NCBI GenBank assembly: GCA_024102635.1
Contig: JAGFJO010000046.1
Location: forward strand, 1-64,000
Direction of reading: 5' to 3'
DNA: 64,000 nucleotides
Source of the DNA: Deltaproteobacteria bacterium
GTDB taxonomy: Bacteria; Bdellovibrionota_C; UBA2361; JAGFJO01
Shown piece after piece: positions 25,046-34,500 of this stretch; positions within the stretch are counted from its first letter, which is position 1; the number at the start of each line of letters is the position of its first letter. The notes below the pieces were generated by a model that saw nothing but the letters and a program-made list of their open reading frames with translations, made no database searches and was not told where the DNA came from. The translations under genes and the position numbers were made by a program.

Positions 25046-26319
25046 GCTCATTTAGCTTCTCTCGCAAGGTCGCTTTTAGATACCTTTGGTCAAAACGCTC
25101 CGAAGCTTTTATCACTATATTGACCGTAATATCGGTTATCGGCGTAGCGCTTGGAGTGATGGCGCTGATTATCACTATGGCGATCATGGAGGGGTTCGAG
25201 CACGAGATGCGTGAAAAATTGATCGGCACCAACTCTGCCATAGTGGTTAAGCGATTGGGCGGAAAGATAGATAATTGGCGCACCGTTCAGGAAACAGTAG
25301 CGGGCATTGAAGGAGTAGAGAGTGTTTCGCCATTTACGCTCTCTCAGGTTCTTCTCCGTTCCGACGAAAGATCGAGCGGCATTCTCATCCGTGGATTAGA
25401 GCCCGGTAGCGCATCCGCCGCCCAGCTTCAGGGCTTTTTGGAGGACGACCAAAAAATCGAGAACGCCTTCAATCCTCCGCCTATTACAGTCATAGATCCA
25501 GATAACAATGAGGTTCTGGCCAACCTGCCCGGTTTGGTCATTGGCCGAGAGCTTGCTGACCAGCTTAATCTTCTTTTAGGCCAACCTGTTTCTCTGTTGT
25601 CGCCAAGCGTTAGCAGTACGCCATTCGGATTAATGCCGCGATTCAAGCGGTTCGTGATAAGTGCTACCTACAGTTCAGGTCTTACCGAGTATGAGAGCGG
25701 GCTGGCATACATGGCACTTGCCGAGGCTCAGAACTTTTTCCGTCTCGGCGATACCGTAAACGGATTCGAAGTGCGGGTGCGAGATCTTGATCGTTCCTCA
25801 ATTGTAGCGCAGAAAATTAACGGAGAGCTGTCTAAGCTGGCTCCCGGCTTTTATGCGCAGGATTGGAAGGAAACCAACCGCCCGCTTTGGGAGGCGATGC
25901 AGCTTGAGCGGACCGTTTATTTTCTCGTGCTGCTTCTCATCATTCTTGTCGCCAGCTTCTCAATCATCAGCACGCTGGTTATGATTGTGCTTGAGAAGAG
26001 GAAGGATATCGCCATTCTCAAAACGATGGGTGCGACGAGCGGCAGTATCGCGCGCATTTTTCAGATTCAGGGGACCATAATAGGCGCGTTCGGCATCTCC
26101 CTTGGCCTGTTGGCCGGATACTTCGGATGTGTCGGGTTGCAAAGGTATGGTTTTCCGCTGCCGAGCGCATTTCCGATGTCAACCCTGCCGGTAAGAATGG
26201 AGCCATTTATATTCTTGGTAACTGGAGGAGCAGCTTTTTGTATCTGCGCACTGGCTACGATATACCCGGCTCTTCGTGCAAGCCGCTTGGATCCGGTTGA
26301 AGTGTTACGTTACGAGTAA
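25042..26319 (+). CDS. lolC: Lipoprotein-releasing ABC transporter permease LolC/LolE
   Basis: The protein has 425 residues starting at GTG 25042 inside the lysS stop. One N-terminal membrane segment (FITILTVISVIGVALGVMALI) is followed by a large periplasmic domain to about residue 290 and then three membrane segments with the FtsX-type region VLEKRKDIAILKTMGATSGS. That is the LolC/E topology. With LolD it extracts mature lipoproteins from the inner membrane for transfer to LolA. Only one permease gene is present, so it may act as a homodimer (LolF-like) with two LolD copies. Confidence 0.92.
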   Translation: MSSFSFSRKVAFRYLWSKRSEAFITILTVISVIGVALGVMALIITMAIMEGFEHEMREKLIGTNSAIVVKRLGGKIDNWRTVQETVAGIEGVESVSPFTLSQVLLRSDERSSGILIRGLEPGSASAAQLQGFLEDDQKIENAFNPPPITVIDPDNNEVLANLPGLVIGRELADQLNLLLGQPVSLLSPSVSSTPFGLMPRFKRFVISATYSSGLTEYESGLAYMALAEAQNFFRLGDTVNGFEVRVRDLDRSSIVAQKINGELSKLAPGFYAQDWKETNRPLWEAMQLERTVYFLVLLLIILVASFSIISTLVMIVLEKRKDIAILKTMGATSGSIARIFQIQGTIIGAFGISLGLLAGYFGCVGLQRYGFPLPSAFPMSTLPVRMEPFIFLVTGGAAFCICALATIYPALRASRLDPVEVLRYE

Positions 26320-26320
26320 A

Positions 26321-27001
26321 ATGCAGATTAAAGTCGAGCAGCTTGAGAAAAAGTATTACGACGCCGGTGGAGAGCTTAGAGTTCTGACCGGGGTGAATTG
26401 CGAATTTCCGGCCGGAAAGAGTGTTGCGATCGTCGGAAAATCCGGGGTAGGGAAGTCGACGCTGCTACATCTGCTCGGCGGCCTGGACCATCCCAGCGCC
26501 GGCAGAGTTATTTACGGGGATCAAGACATTTTCAGTCTCGCCCCTGAGAAGCTGACTCGCTTTCGAGGAGCAAATGTGGGCTTCATCTTTCAGTTTCACC
26601 ATCTGCTTCCGGAGTTTGACGCTGTGGAAAATGTGGCGATGCCGCTCACCATATGCGGAGCCCAAGAGGGAGAGACTAAGGCGCGAGCGACGGAGTTGCT
26701 TACAGCCGTAGGGCTCTCGCAGCGGCTCACTCATAGGCCATCACAGCTTTCTGGTGGAGAGCAGCAGCGGGTAGCGATTGCTCGAGCTCTTGTTACACGG
26801 CCCAGAGTAGTGCTGGCAGATGAGCCCACCGGCAATCTTGATTATGCCACGGCCGGTGAGGTACAAGAGCTTTTAACCGGCATATGCCGGCAAGTTGGAA
26901 CCACATTAATCGTTGTAACCCACAACCAGGAGCTTGCCGTAGCTTTGGATGAGAAGTACGAAATGGGCCCGGGAGGGCAGCTTACGAGGATATCGCCCTA
27001 A
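26321..27001 (+). CDS. lolD: Lipoprotein-releasing ABC transporter ATPase LolD
   Basis: From ATG 26321, one base after the lolC stop, the product is 226 residues. Walker A is [17 protein letters not shown], the signature is [15 protein letters not shown], and Walker B is [15 protein letters not shown]. The MacB/LolD-type Q-loop region [21 protein letters not shown] is present. It powers lipoprotein release with LolC. Overlap-like spacing with lolC and the following bamA supports one envelope operon. Confidence 0.95.
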   Translation: MQIKVEQLEKKYYDAGGELRVLTGVNCEFPAGKSVAIVGKSGVGKSTLLHLLGGLDHPSAGRVIYGDQDIFSLAPEKLTRFRGANVGFIFQFHHLLPEFDAVENVAMPLTICGAQEGETKARATELLTAVGLSQRLTHRPSQLSGGEQQRVAIARALVTRPRVVLADEPTGNLDYATAGEVQELLTGICRQVGTTLIVVTHNQELAVALDEKYEMGPGGQLTRISP

Positions 27002-27085
27002 CAGTTTAATTATTTCGTGCAACGCCGGGCTAGCGCCAATGCCCTAAGGTTTGCTATCTTATGCGGGTTTAAAGGTGGGAAGATA

Positions 27086-29452
27086 ATGGCATACCGCGAG
27101 AAAATCTGTTGCGCTGGCACAAGCCAAGCGCGCCTATTACCCTGTTTCGTCTCGTGCATTCTCTCTTTCGTGGCGCTGCTTTCCATCCTTGCAGCCGGCC
27201 CGGCGCTGCTGCAAGCGCAAACTCCGGTCCAACAGTTCAACATCGATGACATCGTTATTGAGGGTAACAGGCGGATTGACAGCGCCGCAATAAAATCTCA
27301 ACTCAAGGCAGTTTTCGGAAGAGTTAGTAATGAGCTGATCTCTGAGGATATCAAGACTCTTTATAATACCGGCTTCTTCGATCAGGTGACTGCAAGCCTT
27401 GTAACTTCGACGAGCGATCCGGCCAGGCAGATCCTAAAATATACATTGGCGGAGAAGCCGGTTATCCGGAAGATATTCATCAAGGGTAACAAAGAGATTA
27501 AAGAAGAAGATCTCTCAGAGGCAGTGAAAGTCGGCGGCAGCAGATTTCTAGATAAAGCTAAGCTCGACACGATCATCAGAAACGCAACAACCTACTATCA
27601 GAGCAAGGGATATTACGATGCCAAATTTGAACATGCAGTCGTTCCTGTAGGCGATAATCAAGTGGACCTTACTCTCACGGTTGACGAAGGTGAAAGATAC
27701 AAGATCGACGAGATCTCGATCCAGGGACTCAACCAGATGGATGAAGACGAGTTGCTCGACGCCATTCAGACTAGAGAGTACAAGTGGTGGAGCTCCTGGT
27801 TATTTTCCACCGGACGTCTAAACAAAGAGATGATTGAGAATGACAAAGCTCTTATGCGCCAGTTCTTTCTTGATCATGGGTTCGTAGATGCAAGCGTGGG
27901 GGATCCCACTATTGTAAAAAAGGATGGACTGCTGGATATCGTGTTCCATGTCAACGAAGGGGAGCAGTATAATATAGGGAAAATCACGGCTTCAGGTGAT
28001 CTGATTGAAGGCAGTGCCGAGAGGACGCTGGAGGGTGTGAAGATCGAGAGCGGAGATGTCTTTAGCGCAACGCAGATCCGTGATGAGACCTTCAAAATAA
28101 GCGATAAGTTCACTGACGTCGGCTATGCCTTCGCCAACGTCGTTCCCAATACCAGGGTGCGGCGCAACGAAAAGCTGATAGATGTCGAGTTCACCACCAA
28201 CAAGGGCAACATTATTCAGGTAAACCGTATTAATATACGCGGCAACGATAAGACCTACGATAATGTTATACGTCGCACCTTGAAGATTGGCGAGCAAGAG
28301 CGTTATTCAAGCTCTAAGATAAAGCGCAGCCAGCAGCTACTCGAACGGCTTGGATACTTCGAGGAGGTGAATATAAGCTCGGAGCCGACGGAAGATCCGG
28401 ATGAAGTTGATCTGCTCGTGAATGTGCGGGAAGGATCGACAGGTACATTTACCGCCGGAGCGGGCTATTCAAGTTCCGACGGCGCAATCTTTACCACCCG
28501 AGTATCTGAAAACAACTTATTCGGTACGGGGCGCAGCGCGAATATTACCGGTGAATTCGGGACTGAGAGAGACAACATATCGGTCGGTTTCAGTGATCCG
28601 AGAGTTGCGGATACCTACTGGTCTCTTGGAGTCCAAGGGTACGTTACCGACCGGGAGTTCAGCGATTTCGATCGCGAGCTGAGCGGCGGAAGCGTCATAG
28701 TGGGATATCCGCTTGAAGAGGTATTTGCAGAGTGGGCCGAAGATATCGCGTTCTCGCTGAAGTATGAATATACCAACATTGACATTAGTAACGTCGACAT
28801 AGAGGACGCTGCACCACTGGTGATTCAGTCGGAAGGTACGTCAACTGCCTCGGCGATAACACCGGCGTTCGTCCGGAATACAATCAACAATCCGCTCAAT
28901 CCCACGAAAGGTTCGCGCCAGGTGGTGTCAATGGAGCTTGCCGGACTCGGAGGCAGTGAGGAATATTACCTCTTTGAGGCCCGTAATCAGTGGTACTACC
29001 CATTTGCCGAAACCGAAGTGGGCGAGCTGGTATTCTCGCTCCGCACTACCTTCGGCTACGGCGACAGCTACGATAATGATCCATTCCCGCTTTTCAGGCG
29101 CTACTTCCCCGGCGGAATAAATTCTGTTCGCGGCTACAAGAGCCGCAGCCTTGGGCCCGAGGATGAAGATGGCAACGAATTCGGCGGTAGCAAAGAGCTG
29201 ATAAATAACGCGGAGATTATATTTCCTTTGATAAATGCCGCCGGAATTAAGGGCGTGATATTTTACGATGTCGGTGAAGCATTCGACGACAACGAAACTA
29301 TCGATATCGGCGACCTGCGCCAGGCTTATGGCTTCGGTATCCGCTGGTTCTCGCCTTTGGGCCCGATTCGAATCGAGTTCGGGTTCCCTGTTGATCGAGA
29401 AGAAGGCGAGGATAGTGTTGTGCCGATGTTTTCGTTTGGCGCGCCGCTATAA
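27086..29452 (+). CDS. bamA: Outer membrane assembly factor BamA
   Basis: From ATG 27086 (GGGAAG ribosome site) the product is 788 residues. A signal peptide precedes QAQTPVQQFNIDDIVIEGNRR, the start of the first POTRA domain. Five POTRA domains span about 45-425 (repeated I-x-G-N motifs such as IRKIFIKGNKEI, ISIQGLNQMD, INIRGNDKTYD). A beta barrel fills the rest, with FRRYFPGGINSVRGYKSRSLGP matching the VRGF/Y loop motif. It inserts outer-membrane proteins. The last residues are FSFGAPL, so the terminal residue is not the usual aromatic one. Confidence 0.95.
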   Translation: MAYREKICCAGTSQARLLPCFVSCILSFVALLSILAAGPALLQAQTPVQQFNIDDIVIEGNRRIDSAAIKSQLKAVFGRVSNELISEDIKTLYNTGFFDQVTASLVTSTSDPARQILKYTLAEKPVIRKIFIKGNKEIKEEDLSEAVKVGGSRFLDKAKLDTIIRNATTYYQSKGYYDAKFEHAVVPVGDNQVDLTLTVDEGERYKIDEISIQGLNQMDEDELLDAIQTREYKWWSSWLFSTGRLNKEMIENDKALMRQFFLDHGFVDASVGDPTIVKKDGLLDIVFHVNEGEQYNIGKITASGDLIEGSAERTLEGVKIESGDVFSATQIRDETFKISDKFTDVGYAFANVVPNTRVRRNEKLIDVEFTTNKGNIIQVNRINIRGNDKTYDNVIRRTLKIGEQERYSSSKIKRSQQLLERLGYFEEVNISSEPTEDPDEVDLLVNVREGSTGTFTAGAGYSSSDGAIFTTRVSENNLFGTGRSANITGEFGTERDNISVGFSDPRVADTYWSLGVQGYVTDREFSDFDRELSGGSVIVGYPLEEVFAEWAEDIAFSLKYEYTNIDISNVDIEDAAPLVIQSEGTSTASAITPAFVRNTINNPLNPTKGSRQVVSMELAGLGGSEEYYLFEARNQWYYPFAETEVGELVFSLRTTFGYGDSYDNDPFPLFRRYFPGGINSVRGYKSRSLGPEDEDGNEFGGSKELINNAEIIFPLINAAGIKGVIFYDVGEAFDDNETIDIGDLRQAYGFGIRWFSPLGPIRIEFGFPVDREEGEDSVVPMFSFGAPL

Positions 29453-29551
29453 GCTCTAATTCCGCGCCTCTGCAAGCATTTGATGTTTTTCCTTTTTTCT
29501 CGTAGAATAGCGCCTCGTTGCGCTTATGGAATCTTAACGAGTCATTCCTGC

Positions 29552-30112
29552 ATGAAATTATCAAAGCTTTCGCCATACCTTGTATTGTTTGCAGTTGTCG
29601 TGCTGCCGGCCTTTTTTTCGCGCACCGATGCGGCTTTGGCGCAGGGAGCAATAACGGACGAGCCGATATATGTCGTCGATATGCAAAAGGTTATTAACGA
29701 ATCAATTATCGGAAAAGCAGCCCGCAATAATGTGGAAGAGGAGATGAAAAAGAAGCGGCTACTGCTTGAGAAGATGAAGCTTGAAGTTGACAAGCTGAAA
29801 GAGGATCTGGCGAAACAGAGTACGCTTTTGTCAAAGGATGCGCTCGAGAAAAAGCAGGAGGCTTTGCTCCGCAAGCAGCGCGACTTCGAGAGGGCCTATC
29901 AGGACCAGAGGGATGAACTCGCGCGCAAGAATTATGACGCCATGACCAAGATAGTTAAGGAGATCGACGCCATCGTGGCAAAACTGGCGGACGAGAAGCA
30001 GTATCGCATGGTGCTGGAGAAGGATTCCAGGGCTGTCTTGTACGTAAACAATCGCTACGACATCAGTGAAGAGGTAATAAAGCGCATAAATGCGGAAAAA
30101 GTAGGGCTTTAG
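29552..30112 (+). CDS. skp: Periplasmic chaperone Skp/OmpH family
   Basis: From ATG 29552 the product is 186 residues with a signal peptide (MKLSKLSPYLVLFAVVVLPAFF onward). Mature IYVVDMQKVINESIIGKAA starts the Skp fold. A long charged coiled coil (about residues 65-125) supplies the tentacles. Such chaperones carry unfolded outer-membrane proteins to BamA. The start was chosen over a longer frame because the signal peptide begins here. It lies between bamA and fabZ, with no lpxD. Confidence 0.85.
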   Translation: MKLSKLSPYLVLFAVVVLPAFFSRTDAALAQGAITDEPIYVVDMQKVINESIIGKAARNNVEEEMKKKRLLLEKMKLEVDKLKEDLAKQSTLLSKDALEKKQEALLRKQRDFERAYQDQRDELARKNYDAMTKIVKEIDAIVAKLADEKQYRMVLEKDSRAVLYVNNRYDISEEVIKRINAEKVGL

Positions 30113-30152
30113 CGCTACCAAGTTTTGCATCAATTTGAATGGGTGTACAGCT

Positions 30153-30599
30153 ATGTCAGAAATAAGAACTTATGATATTTTAGAGATTCAAAAAGTCATT
30201 CCTCATCGCTATCCGTTTCTTCTGATCGATAAGATTATCGAGTTCGTGGACAATGAGAGGTGCATAGGCATCAAGAACGTTACGATGAATGAACCTTTTT
30301 TTCAGGGCCATTTTCCAGGGCGTCCCGTAATGCCGGGGGTAATGATTCTGGAGGCCATGGCGCAAACCGGTGCAATCCTAGCCCGCGAGTCGAAGGACGG
30401 AGTAATTCCTACCAAGACCATCTTTCTTGTCGGTGCGGACGACGTGAAGTGGAAAAAGCAGGTCGTACCGGGTGACACTATGCGCATTGAAATGACCTCC
30501 GTGAAGAAGCGCCGCCCGATCTGGATTATGGATGGAGTCGTCACCGTAGACGGCAAGCTCGTGGCTTCTGCCAGAATCTCGGCGCTAGAGTCCGATTAA
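30153..30599 (+). CDS. fabZ: 3-hydroxyacyl-ACP dehydratase FabZ
   Basis: From ATG 30153 the product is 148 residues. VIPHRYPFLLIDKIIEF contains the catalytic histidine, and FFQGHFPGRPVMPGVMILEAMAQTG the glutamate-bearing helix of the hotdog fold. It dehydrates 3-hydroxyacyl-ACP in fatty acid synthesis, competing with lipid A synthesis for the same precursor. It lies 40 bases after skp and 22 before lpxA, the common envelope-gene order. Confidence 0.96.
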   Translation: MSEIRTYDILEIQKVIPHRYPFLLIDKIIEFVDNERCIGIKNVTMNEPFFQGHFPGRPVMPGVMILEAMAQTGAILARESKDGVIPTKTIFLVGADDVKWKKQVVPGDTMRIEMTSVKKRRPIWIMDGVVTVDGKLVASARISALESD

Positions 30600-30621
30600 C
30601 TGCTTGGCTGTTTAGTCCGAT

Positions 30622-31440
30622 ATGAGTATCTCAGTCCATCCCACTGCCATTGTTTCTGAAAGCGCTGTAATCGGAGAGGGCAGTACGGTAGGACCTTATT
30701 CTATTATCGGCCCAAAGGTAGTGCTTGGAACCAATAACAGAGTGGGCCCTCATGTTGTAATCGAGGGAAACACTCGCATCGGCAACAACAACCAGATATT
30801 TCAATTCGCTTCCGTCGGAAGCGCGCCTCAGGACCTTAAGTATCGAGGTGAAGAGAGCACTTTAGTTATAGGCGACAATAACGCCATCCGTGAGGGTGTT
30901 ACGCTTAATCCCGGTACTGCCGGCGGAGGAATGGAGACCCGCATTGGTGACCGCAATCTTTTTATGGCGATGAGCCATGTGGGGCATGACGGAGTAATAG
31001 GGAATGACAATGTATTCGCAAATTCGGCTGCGCTGGCGGGTCACGTCTGGGTAGGAAATGGGGTAATAGTGGGCGGGCTGGTCGGCATACATCAGTTCGT
31101 AAGGCTCGGAGACCTATGCATACTTAGCGGCGGAACAATGGTAGTGAAGGATATTCCACCTTTTTGTATGGCCCAGGGGGATCGCTGCGGACTAATTGGA
31201 ATCAACCGCATCGGACTCGAGCGGAGGGGTTTCAGCCGCGAGCAAATTCTTGAACTGCGCTCGCTTTATAGAGAGATCTTCTTTAAGAGCAGCGGGCTGA
31301 TGCGAGAGCGAGTCGATAAAGCCCGCCCTAAATACGGTGCTGCTGCATTGGGCAAGGCGTTCCTAGATTTTTTTAGCGATACGCAGCGCGGCCTCACCTT
31401 TCCGCGCAAGGGCGCATCGGACGGTGGAGAAGAAGAGTAA
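30622..31440 (+). CDS. lpxA: UDP-N-acetylglucosamine acyltransferase LpxA
   Basis: The protein has 272 residues built of left-handed beta-helix hexapeptide repeats (IGEGSTVGPYSIIGP, IGNNNQIFQFASVGS). The catalytic histidine lies in LFMAMSHVGHDGVIGNDN near residue 124. The C-terminal helical region ends in FLDFFSDTQRGLTFPR. It adds the first 3-hydroxyacyl chain to UDP-GlcNAc in lipid A synthesis. Its end overlaps the GTG start of lpxI by 17 bases, so the two are coupled. Confidence 0.97.
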   Translation: MSISVHPTAIVSESAVIGEGSTVGPYSIIGPKVVLGTNNRVGPHVVIEGNTRIGNNNQIFQFASVGSAPQDLKYRGEESTLVIGDNNAIREGVTLNPGTAGGGMETRIGDRNLFMAMSHVGHDGVIGNDNVFANSAALAGHVWVGNGVIVGGLVGIHQFVRLGDLCILSGGTMVVKDIPPFCMAQGDRCGLIGINRIGLERRGFSREQILELRSLYREIFFKSSGLMRERVDKARPKYGAAALGKAFLDFFSDTQRGLTFPRKGASDGGEEE

Positions 31441-32302
31441 CCTAGTCTCCCCGATCGGCCTAATCGCCGGAAACGGGCATTTCCCCATCGAGTTCGCCAA
31501 GGGCGCTCGAGATAGAGGGCTGTCGATTGTTGCGGTGGCGCATCTTGGAGAATCCGATCCTGCGCTCGAAGAGCTGGTTGATCATATAACCTGGATCAAG
31601 GTCGGGCAGCTTGGAAAGATAATCAAAGTATTCAAAAGGAAGGGAGTGAAGCAGGCCGCTTTCGCCGGTGGGCTGGCTCGGCCCCGTCTCTTCGACGGCT
31701 TTAGGCCGGATCTTAAGGGAATGCTTCTTATGGCGCGGCTGCGCTCACTTAAGGATGATGTAGTACTGCGCGCTATCTCTGCCGAGATCGAATCGCATGA
31801 AATAAGTATTTTTTCCGCCTGCGAAGTCCTAACTGAGAGCGTTCCTAAATCAGGGCTATACTCGCGCCGCTTCTTCTCGGCTTCCGAGCTTGAAGATGCA
31901 ATCATAGGGTGGGAATGCGCCCGTGAGATTGGGCGCCTTGACGTGGGCCAGACCGTGATAGTTAAGAAAAAGACCATTGTTGCGGTTGAAGCAGTGGAAG
32001 GGACAGACCGCGCTATTCTGAGAGCTGGCGAGTTGTGCGGCACAGACTTTACAGTAGTAAAACTTTGCAAGCCGCAGCAGGACACCCGTTTTGATCAACC
32101 CACTGTGGGAGTAAAAACTATCGAAACTATGATTAAGGCCGGTGGCAGCGCATTGGTGCTTGAGGCGGAGAAATCTCTACTGCTTCATCCCGACGAGGTG
32201 GTGCAGAAGGCGGATGCTGCCGACATTGCGCTTGTTGTTGCGGCCAGTGAAGAAGAGATGAAGGAGCTTGCGAGCGGCGGGCGCAGCCGCCAGGCGCTTT
32301 AA
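31424..32302 (+). CDS. lpxI: UDP-2,3-diacylglucosamine diphosphatase LpxI
   Basis: The protein has 292 residues starting at GTG 31424, inside the 3' end of lpxA. The N-terminus IGLIAGNGHFPIEFAKGARDRG and the later VAVEAVEGTDRAILRAG and LVLEAEKSLLLHPDEVV segments are the LpxI (DUF1009) signatures. It cleaves UDP-2,3-diacylglucosamine to lipid X, the step done by LpxH in enteric bacteria. Its presence next to lpxA fits alphaproteobacterial and deltaproteobacterial-type lineages. Confidence 0.95.
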   Translation: MEKKSNLVSPIGLIAGNGHFPIEFAKGARDRGLSIVAVAHLGESDPALEELVDHITWIKVGQLGKIIKVFKRKGVKQAAFAGGLARPRLFDGFRPDLKGMLLMARLRSLKDDVVLRAISAEIESHEISIFSACEVLTESVPKSGLYSRRFFSASELEDAIIGWECAREIGRLDVGQTVIVKKKTIVAVEAVEGTDRAILRAGELCGTDFTVVKLCKPQQDTRFDQPTVGVKTIETMIKAGGSALVLEAEKSLLLHPDEVVQKADAADIALVVAASEEEMKELASGGRSRQAL

Positions 32303-32436
32303 TCTAGTACGCCAAACCGGTAAGGAGACGGAGCTTAGTGTCCCTGTAACCGTTAAGGACATTTAACTGGAAGTAAGAAAATTAATCACTGCAACTGCCA
32401 TAGCTCATTTAACTTGAATCCTTCGTAGACGCTTAC

Positions 32437-33342
32437 ATGTCGCTTGATGTCGTTTTAGCTGGCTCAGTCTTCTTTACCGTTGTAAGCCTGATTTCATCTG
32501 TCTATCTGATATACATTAGGAGTGCCAAGGCGCCCACAAGCCAGCTCAGCGATAAGGAGATATTCGAGCGGCTCGGATTGCCGTCCGATAGCGCCGAGCG
32601 TCGCAGACTGCTACAGCAGGATAGTGATGGCAGCATTCTTGCGAAGGTAAACCAAGCAGCCCGCATGCGCTCTGGAAGAACCGGAAAATCGGTGATCGAG
32701 GGCCTACTACATAAGGGCCAGCTCTGGGAGGAGGAGGATGTAAGGCTTTGGAGGATCCGGCTAATTGGGGGAGCTCTGGCCGGGCTGCTTATTGGAGCCG
32801 CATGCTTTGTGATGCATGGGCCCCCGGCGCTTCTTTATGGGTGCGCCGCCGGATTGATTTTGGGGGCCGCCATACCACTCATTCGTCTTTACCATAAAGG
32901 CAAAAACATTGAAGCCCACATGGCGGCATCAATTCTCGATTGGATTGAGCCGCTTAAAATAATTTTAGCGCAAGGCTATGATCTTACCACTTGTCTCAGG
33001 CGGCTGGTGTCAACTGCCGGCCCGCTTAGCGAGAGTGACCCCTTTGTCAGGCCTATAAGTATGGCGCTCGAAGATTGTAAACGCGGCGTCCCGCTAGCGA
33101 AGGCTCTTCAAGACAGCGCTAGACTCGTGGACCAGAGTCCTTACTACCAGTTAACCCAATATCTTGCTTTAACGGATCTTGCAGGTGCTGAATGGCAAAG
33201 ACAGCTTGATGAGCTTAAGCTCTCTTTGATCGACGATGAGAAGATTCGCGATCCGAAGTCAGCGAAGAAGCGAAATACCTCCACTGGCCGCAAGGTGATA
33301 GTAAAGAAGCAAAAAAAGCTCTATGAGAGGCGCTTGAGATAG
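32437..33342 (+). CDS. Orphan TadC/GspF-like inner-membrane protein
   Basis: The protein has 301 residues. A membrane segment at about 7-28 and a pair at about 110-150 flank a cytoplasmic region. Residues about 165-250 read like a type II secretion F domain: ILDWIEPLKIILAQGYDLTTCLRR, EDCKRGVPLAKALQDSARLV and YYQLTQYLALTDLAG. That order (long helix, G-x-x-L, G-x-P) is typical of TadB/TadC. The C-terminal tail is strongly basic (KKRNTSTGRKVIVKKQKK). No pilus or secretion ATPase genes are nearby. Function unknown. Confidence 0.5.
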   Translation: MSLDVVLAGSVFFTVVSLISSVYLIYIRSAKAPTSQLSDKEIFERLGLPSDSAERRRLLQQDSDGSILAKVNQAARMRSGRTGKSVIEGLLHKGQLWEEEDVRLWRIRLIGGALAGLLIGAACFVMHGPPALLYGCAAGLILGAAIPLIRLYHKGKNIEAHMAASILDWIEPLKIILAQGYDLTTCLRRLVSTAGPLSESDPFVRPISMALEDCKRGVPLAKALQDSARLVDQSPYYQLTQYLALTDLAGAEWQRQLDELKLSLIDDEKIRDPKSAKKRNTSTGRKVIVKKQKKLYERRLR

Positions 33343-33356
33343 CGCTATGCCTATGG

Positions 33357-34043
33357 ATGCCTTGCGGTCTTACTTCGTGTAGAATAGCAGCCGTTGTGGA
33401 AACTACTATACATAGCGGATCCCTGCGCTTCTCGGCGCATGGCAGTGAAATTGCTTCGTCAACTCTCCGGTTTGGGGAGCCTATCGCACATGGCAGGCAT
33501 GGGGCCGCCTATCATGGAGAGTGCCAGGGACGCGCCGTTTGCCTCAAGGCCTTCAAGCCGGTGGTGTTTGACTGCGTAAGAAACCCTGCTCGAGAGGAGT
33601 TAAATAGCCTTGAAAAAGCGCGCAGCGAGCTTGGGGAGATCGCTTCCCACCTGCAGGTGGGGCTAGGGTGGGCAAATCACCGCTATCACGGTCCAATATT
33701 GATCTCTGAGCTAGTTTTAAATTATGACGGGACCGTCTCACGGAACCTTGCTCAAGAGAGCTCGGTTAGCCGGGAATTTGTAGCGAGCCTAAGGTCGATA
33801 CTTGAATGCTTTATCGAGAAAGAGCGGCTCTTCAACCCGGTTGCGCCCAATATTTTGGTTCAGCGAACCGCACCGGACGAGAGCAGCCCCGTGCTAATTG
33901 ATTTTGCAAACTATGAGCGATACCTCCATTATCCGTTGATGCTGTTCCAGCACTCTTTTGCGCCGGGTAGTAAGGTGAAGCGAATAGAAGCATGGGTAAA
34001 CCAAACTTTGACGCTGTGTGAGGCGAAGATCGGTGCGTCTTAG
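33357..34043 (+). CDS. YrbL-like kinase-fold protein
   Basis: Up to 228 residues from ATG 33357; GTG 33396 is a plausible alternative. RFGEPIAHGRHGAAYHGECQGRAVCLKAF resembles a kinase glycine-rich loop and the lysine strand. FNPVAPNILVQRT and SPVLIDFANYERYL resemble the catalytic and metal loops of the YrbL family, with N in HxN-like position and a DFxN/Y motif. The HRD histidine is not obvious. YrbL is a PhoP-regulated protein of unknown function in enterics. It overlaps the next small membrane gene by 26 bases. Confidence 0.6.
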   Translation: MPCGLTSCRIAAVVETTIHSGSLRFSAHGSEIASSTLRFGEPIAHGRHGAAYHGECQGRAVCLKAFKPVVFDCVRNPAREELNSLEKARSELGEIASHLQVGLGWANHRYHGPILISELVLNYDGTVSRNLAQESSVSREFVASLRSILECFIEKERLFNPVAPNILVQRTAPDESSPVLIDFANYERYLHYPLMLFQHSFAPGSKVKRIEAWVNQTLTLCEAKIGAS

Positions 34044-34371
34044 ACCCTTAACTATAGTCTATAAAGGTCTGACAGCCGGACTCTTGCTAGCAGTACCGTC
34101 AGCATTATTTGTTCCATTAAACGGCATTCCTCACCATTCGCCTGCGGTAATGAAAGGAGCGGAGTATGCATGCTTTGCGGCACTGCTAGGTCTCTGGATA
34201 TGTTGGTACGGTTTAAAAAGATCCAAGGCTTCGACAGAGGGACAAACGCTAAGTTTGGGCGAGTTTATTACGGTTGTGCTTATCGCGGTGCCATCAGGGC
34301 TTATTATGATGAAGGCGGTATTTGCAGTTGGATTGGTTTTGCTGACAGCGTTGAGTCAGGTTTTTAGGTAA
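34018..34371 (+). CDS. Small membrane protein, unrecognised
   Basis: A 117-residue frame from GTG 34018 (GTG 34033 also possible) overlaps the end of the kinase-like gene. It has about three hydrophobic segments (residues 13-32, 46-64, 82-112) and a basic N-terminus (RRRSVRLRP). No family was recognised. The overlap suggests co-expression with the YrbL-like gene. Confidence 0.5.
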   Translation: MRRRSVRLRPLTIVYKGLTAGLLLAVPSALFVPLNGIPHHSPAVMKGAEYACFAALLGLWICWYGLKRSKASTEGQTLSLGEFITVVLIAVPSGLIMMKAVFAVGLVLLTALSQVFR

Positions 34372-34500
34372 GTATCGAACAGGCTCTTGAATTCCGTGGT
34401 AAACCGGAGCATACAAATCATCTAAGTTGTCCTTGCCTATCTTATGAAGAAAAAGACCGCAATTGCGAGTATCCTTCCGCTTCCGCCGGATTCCTCAGGA

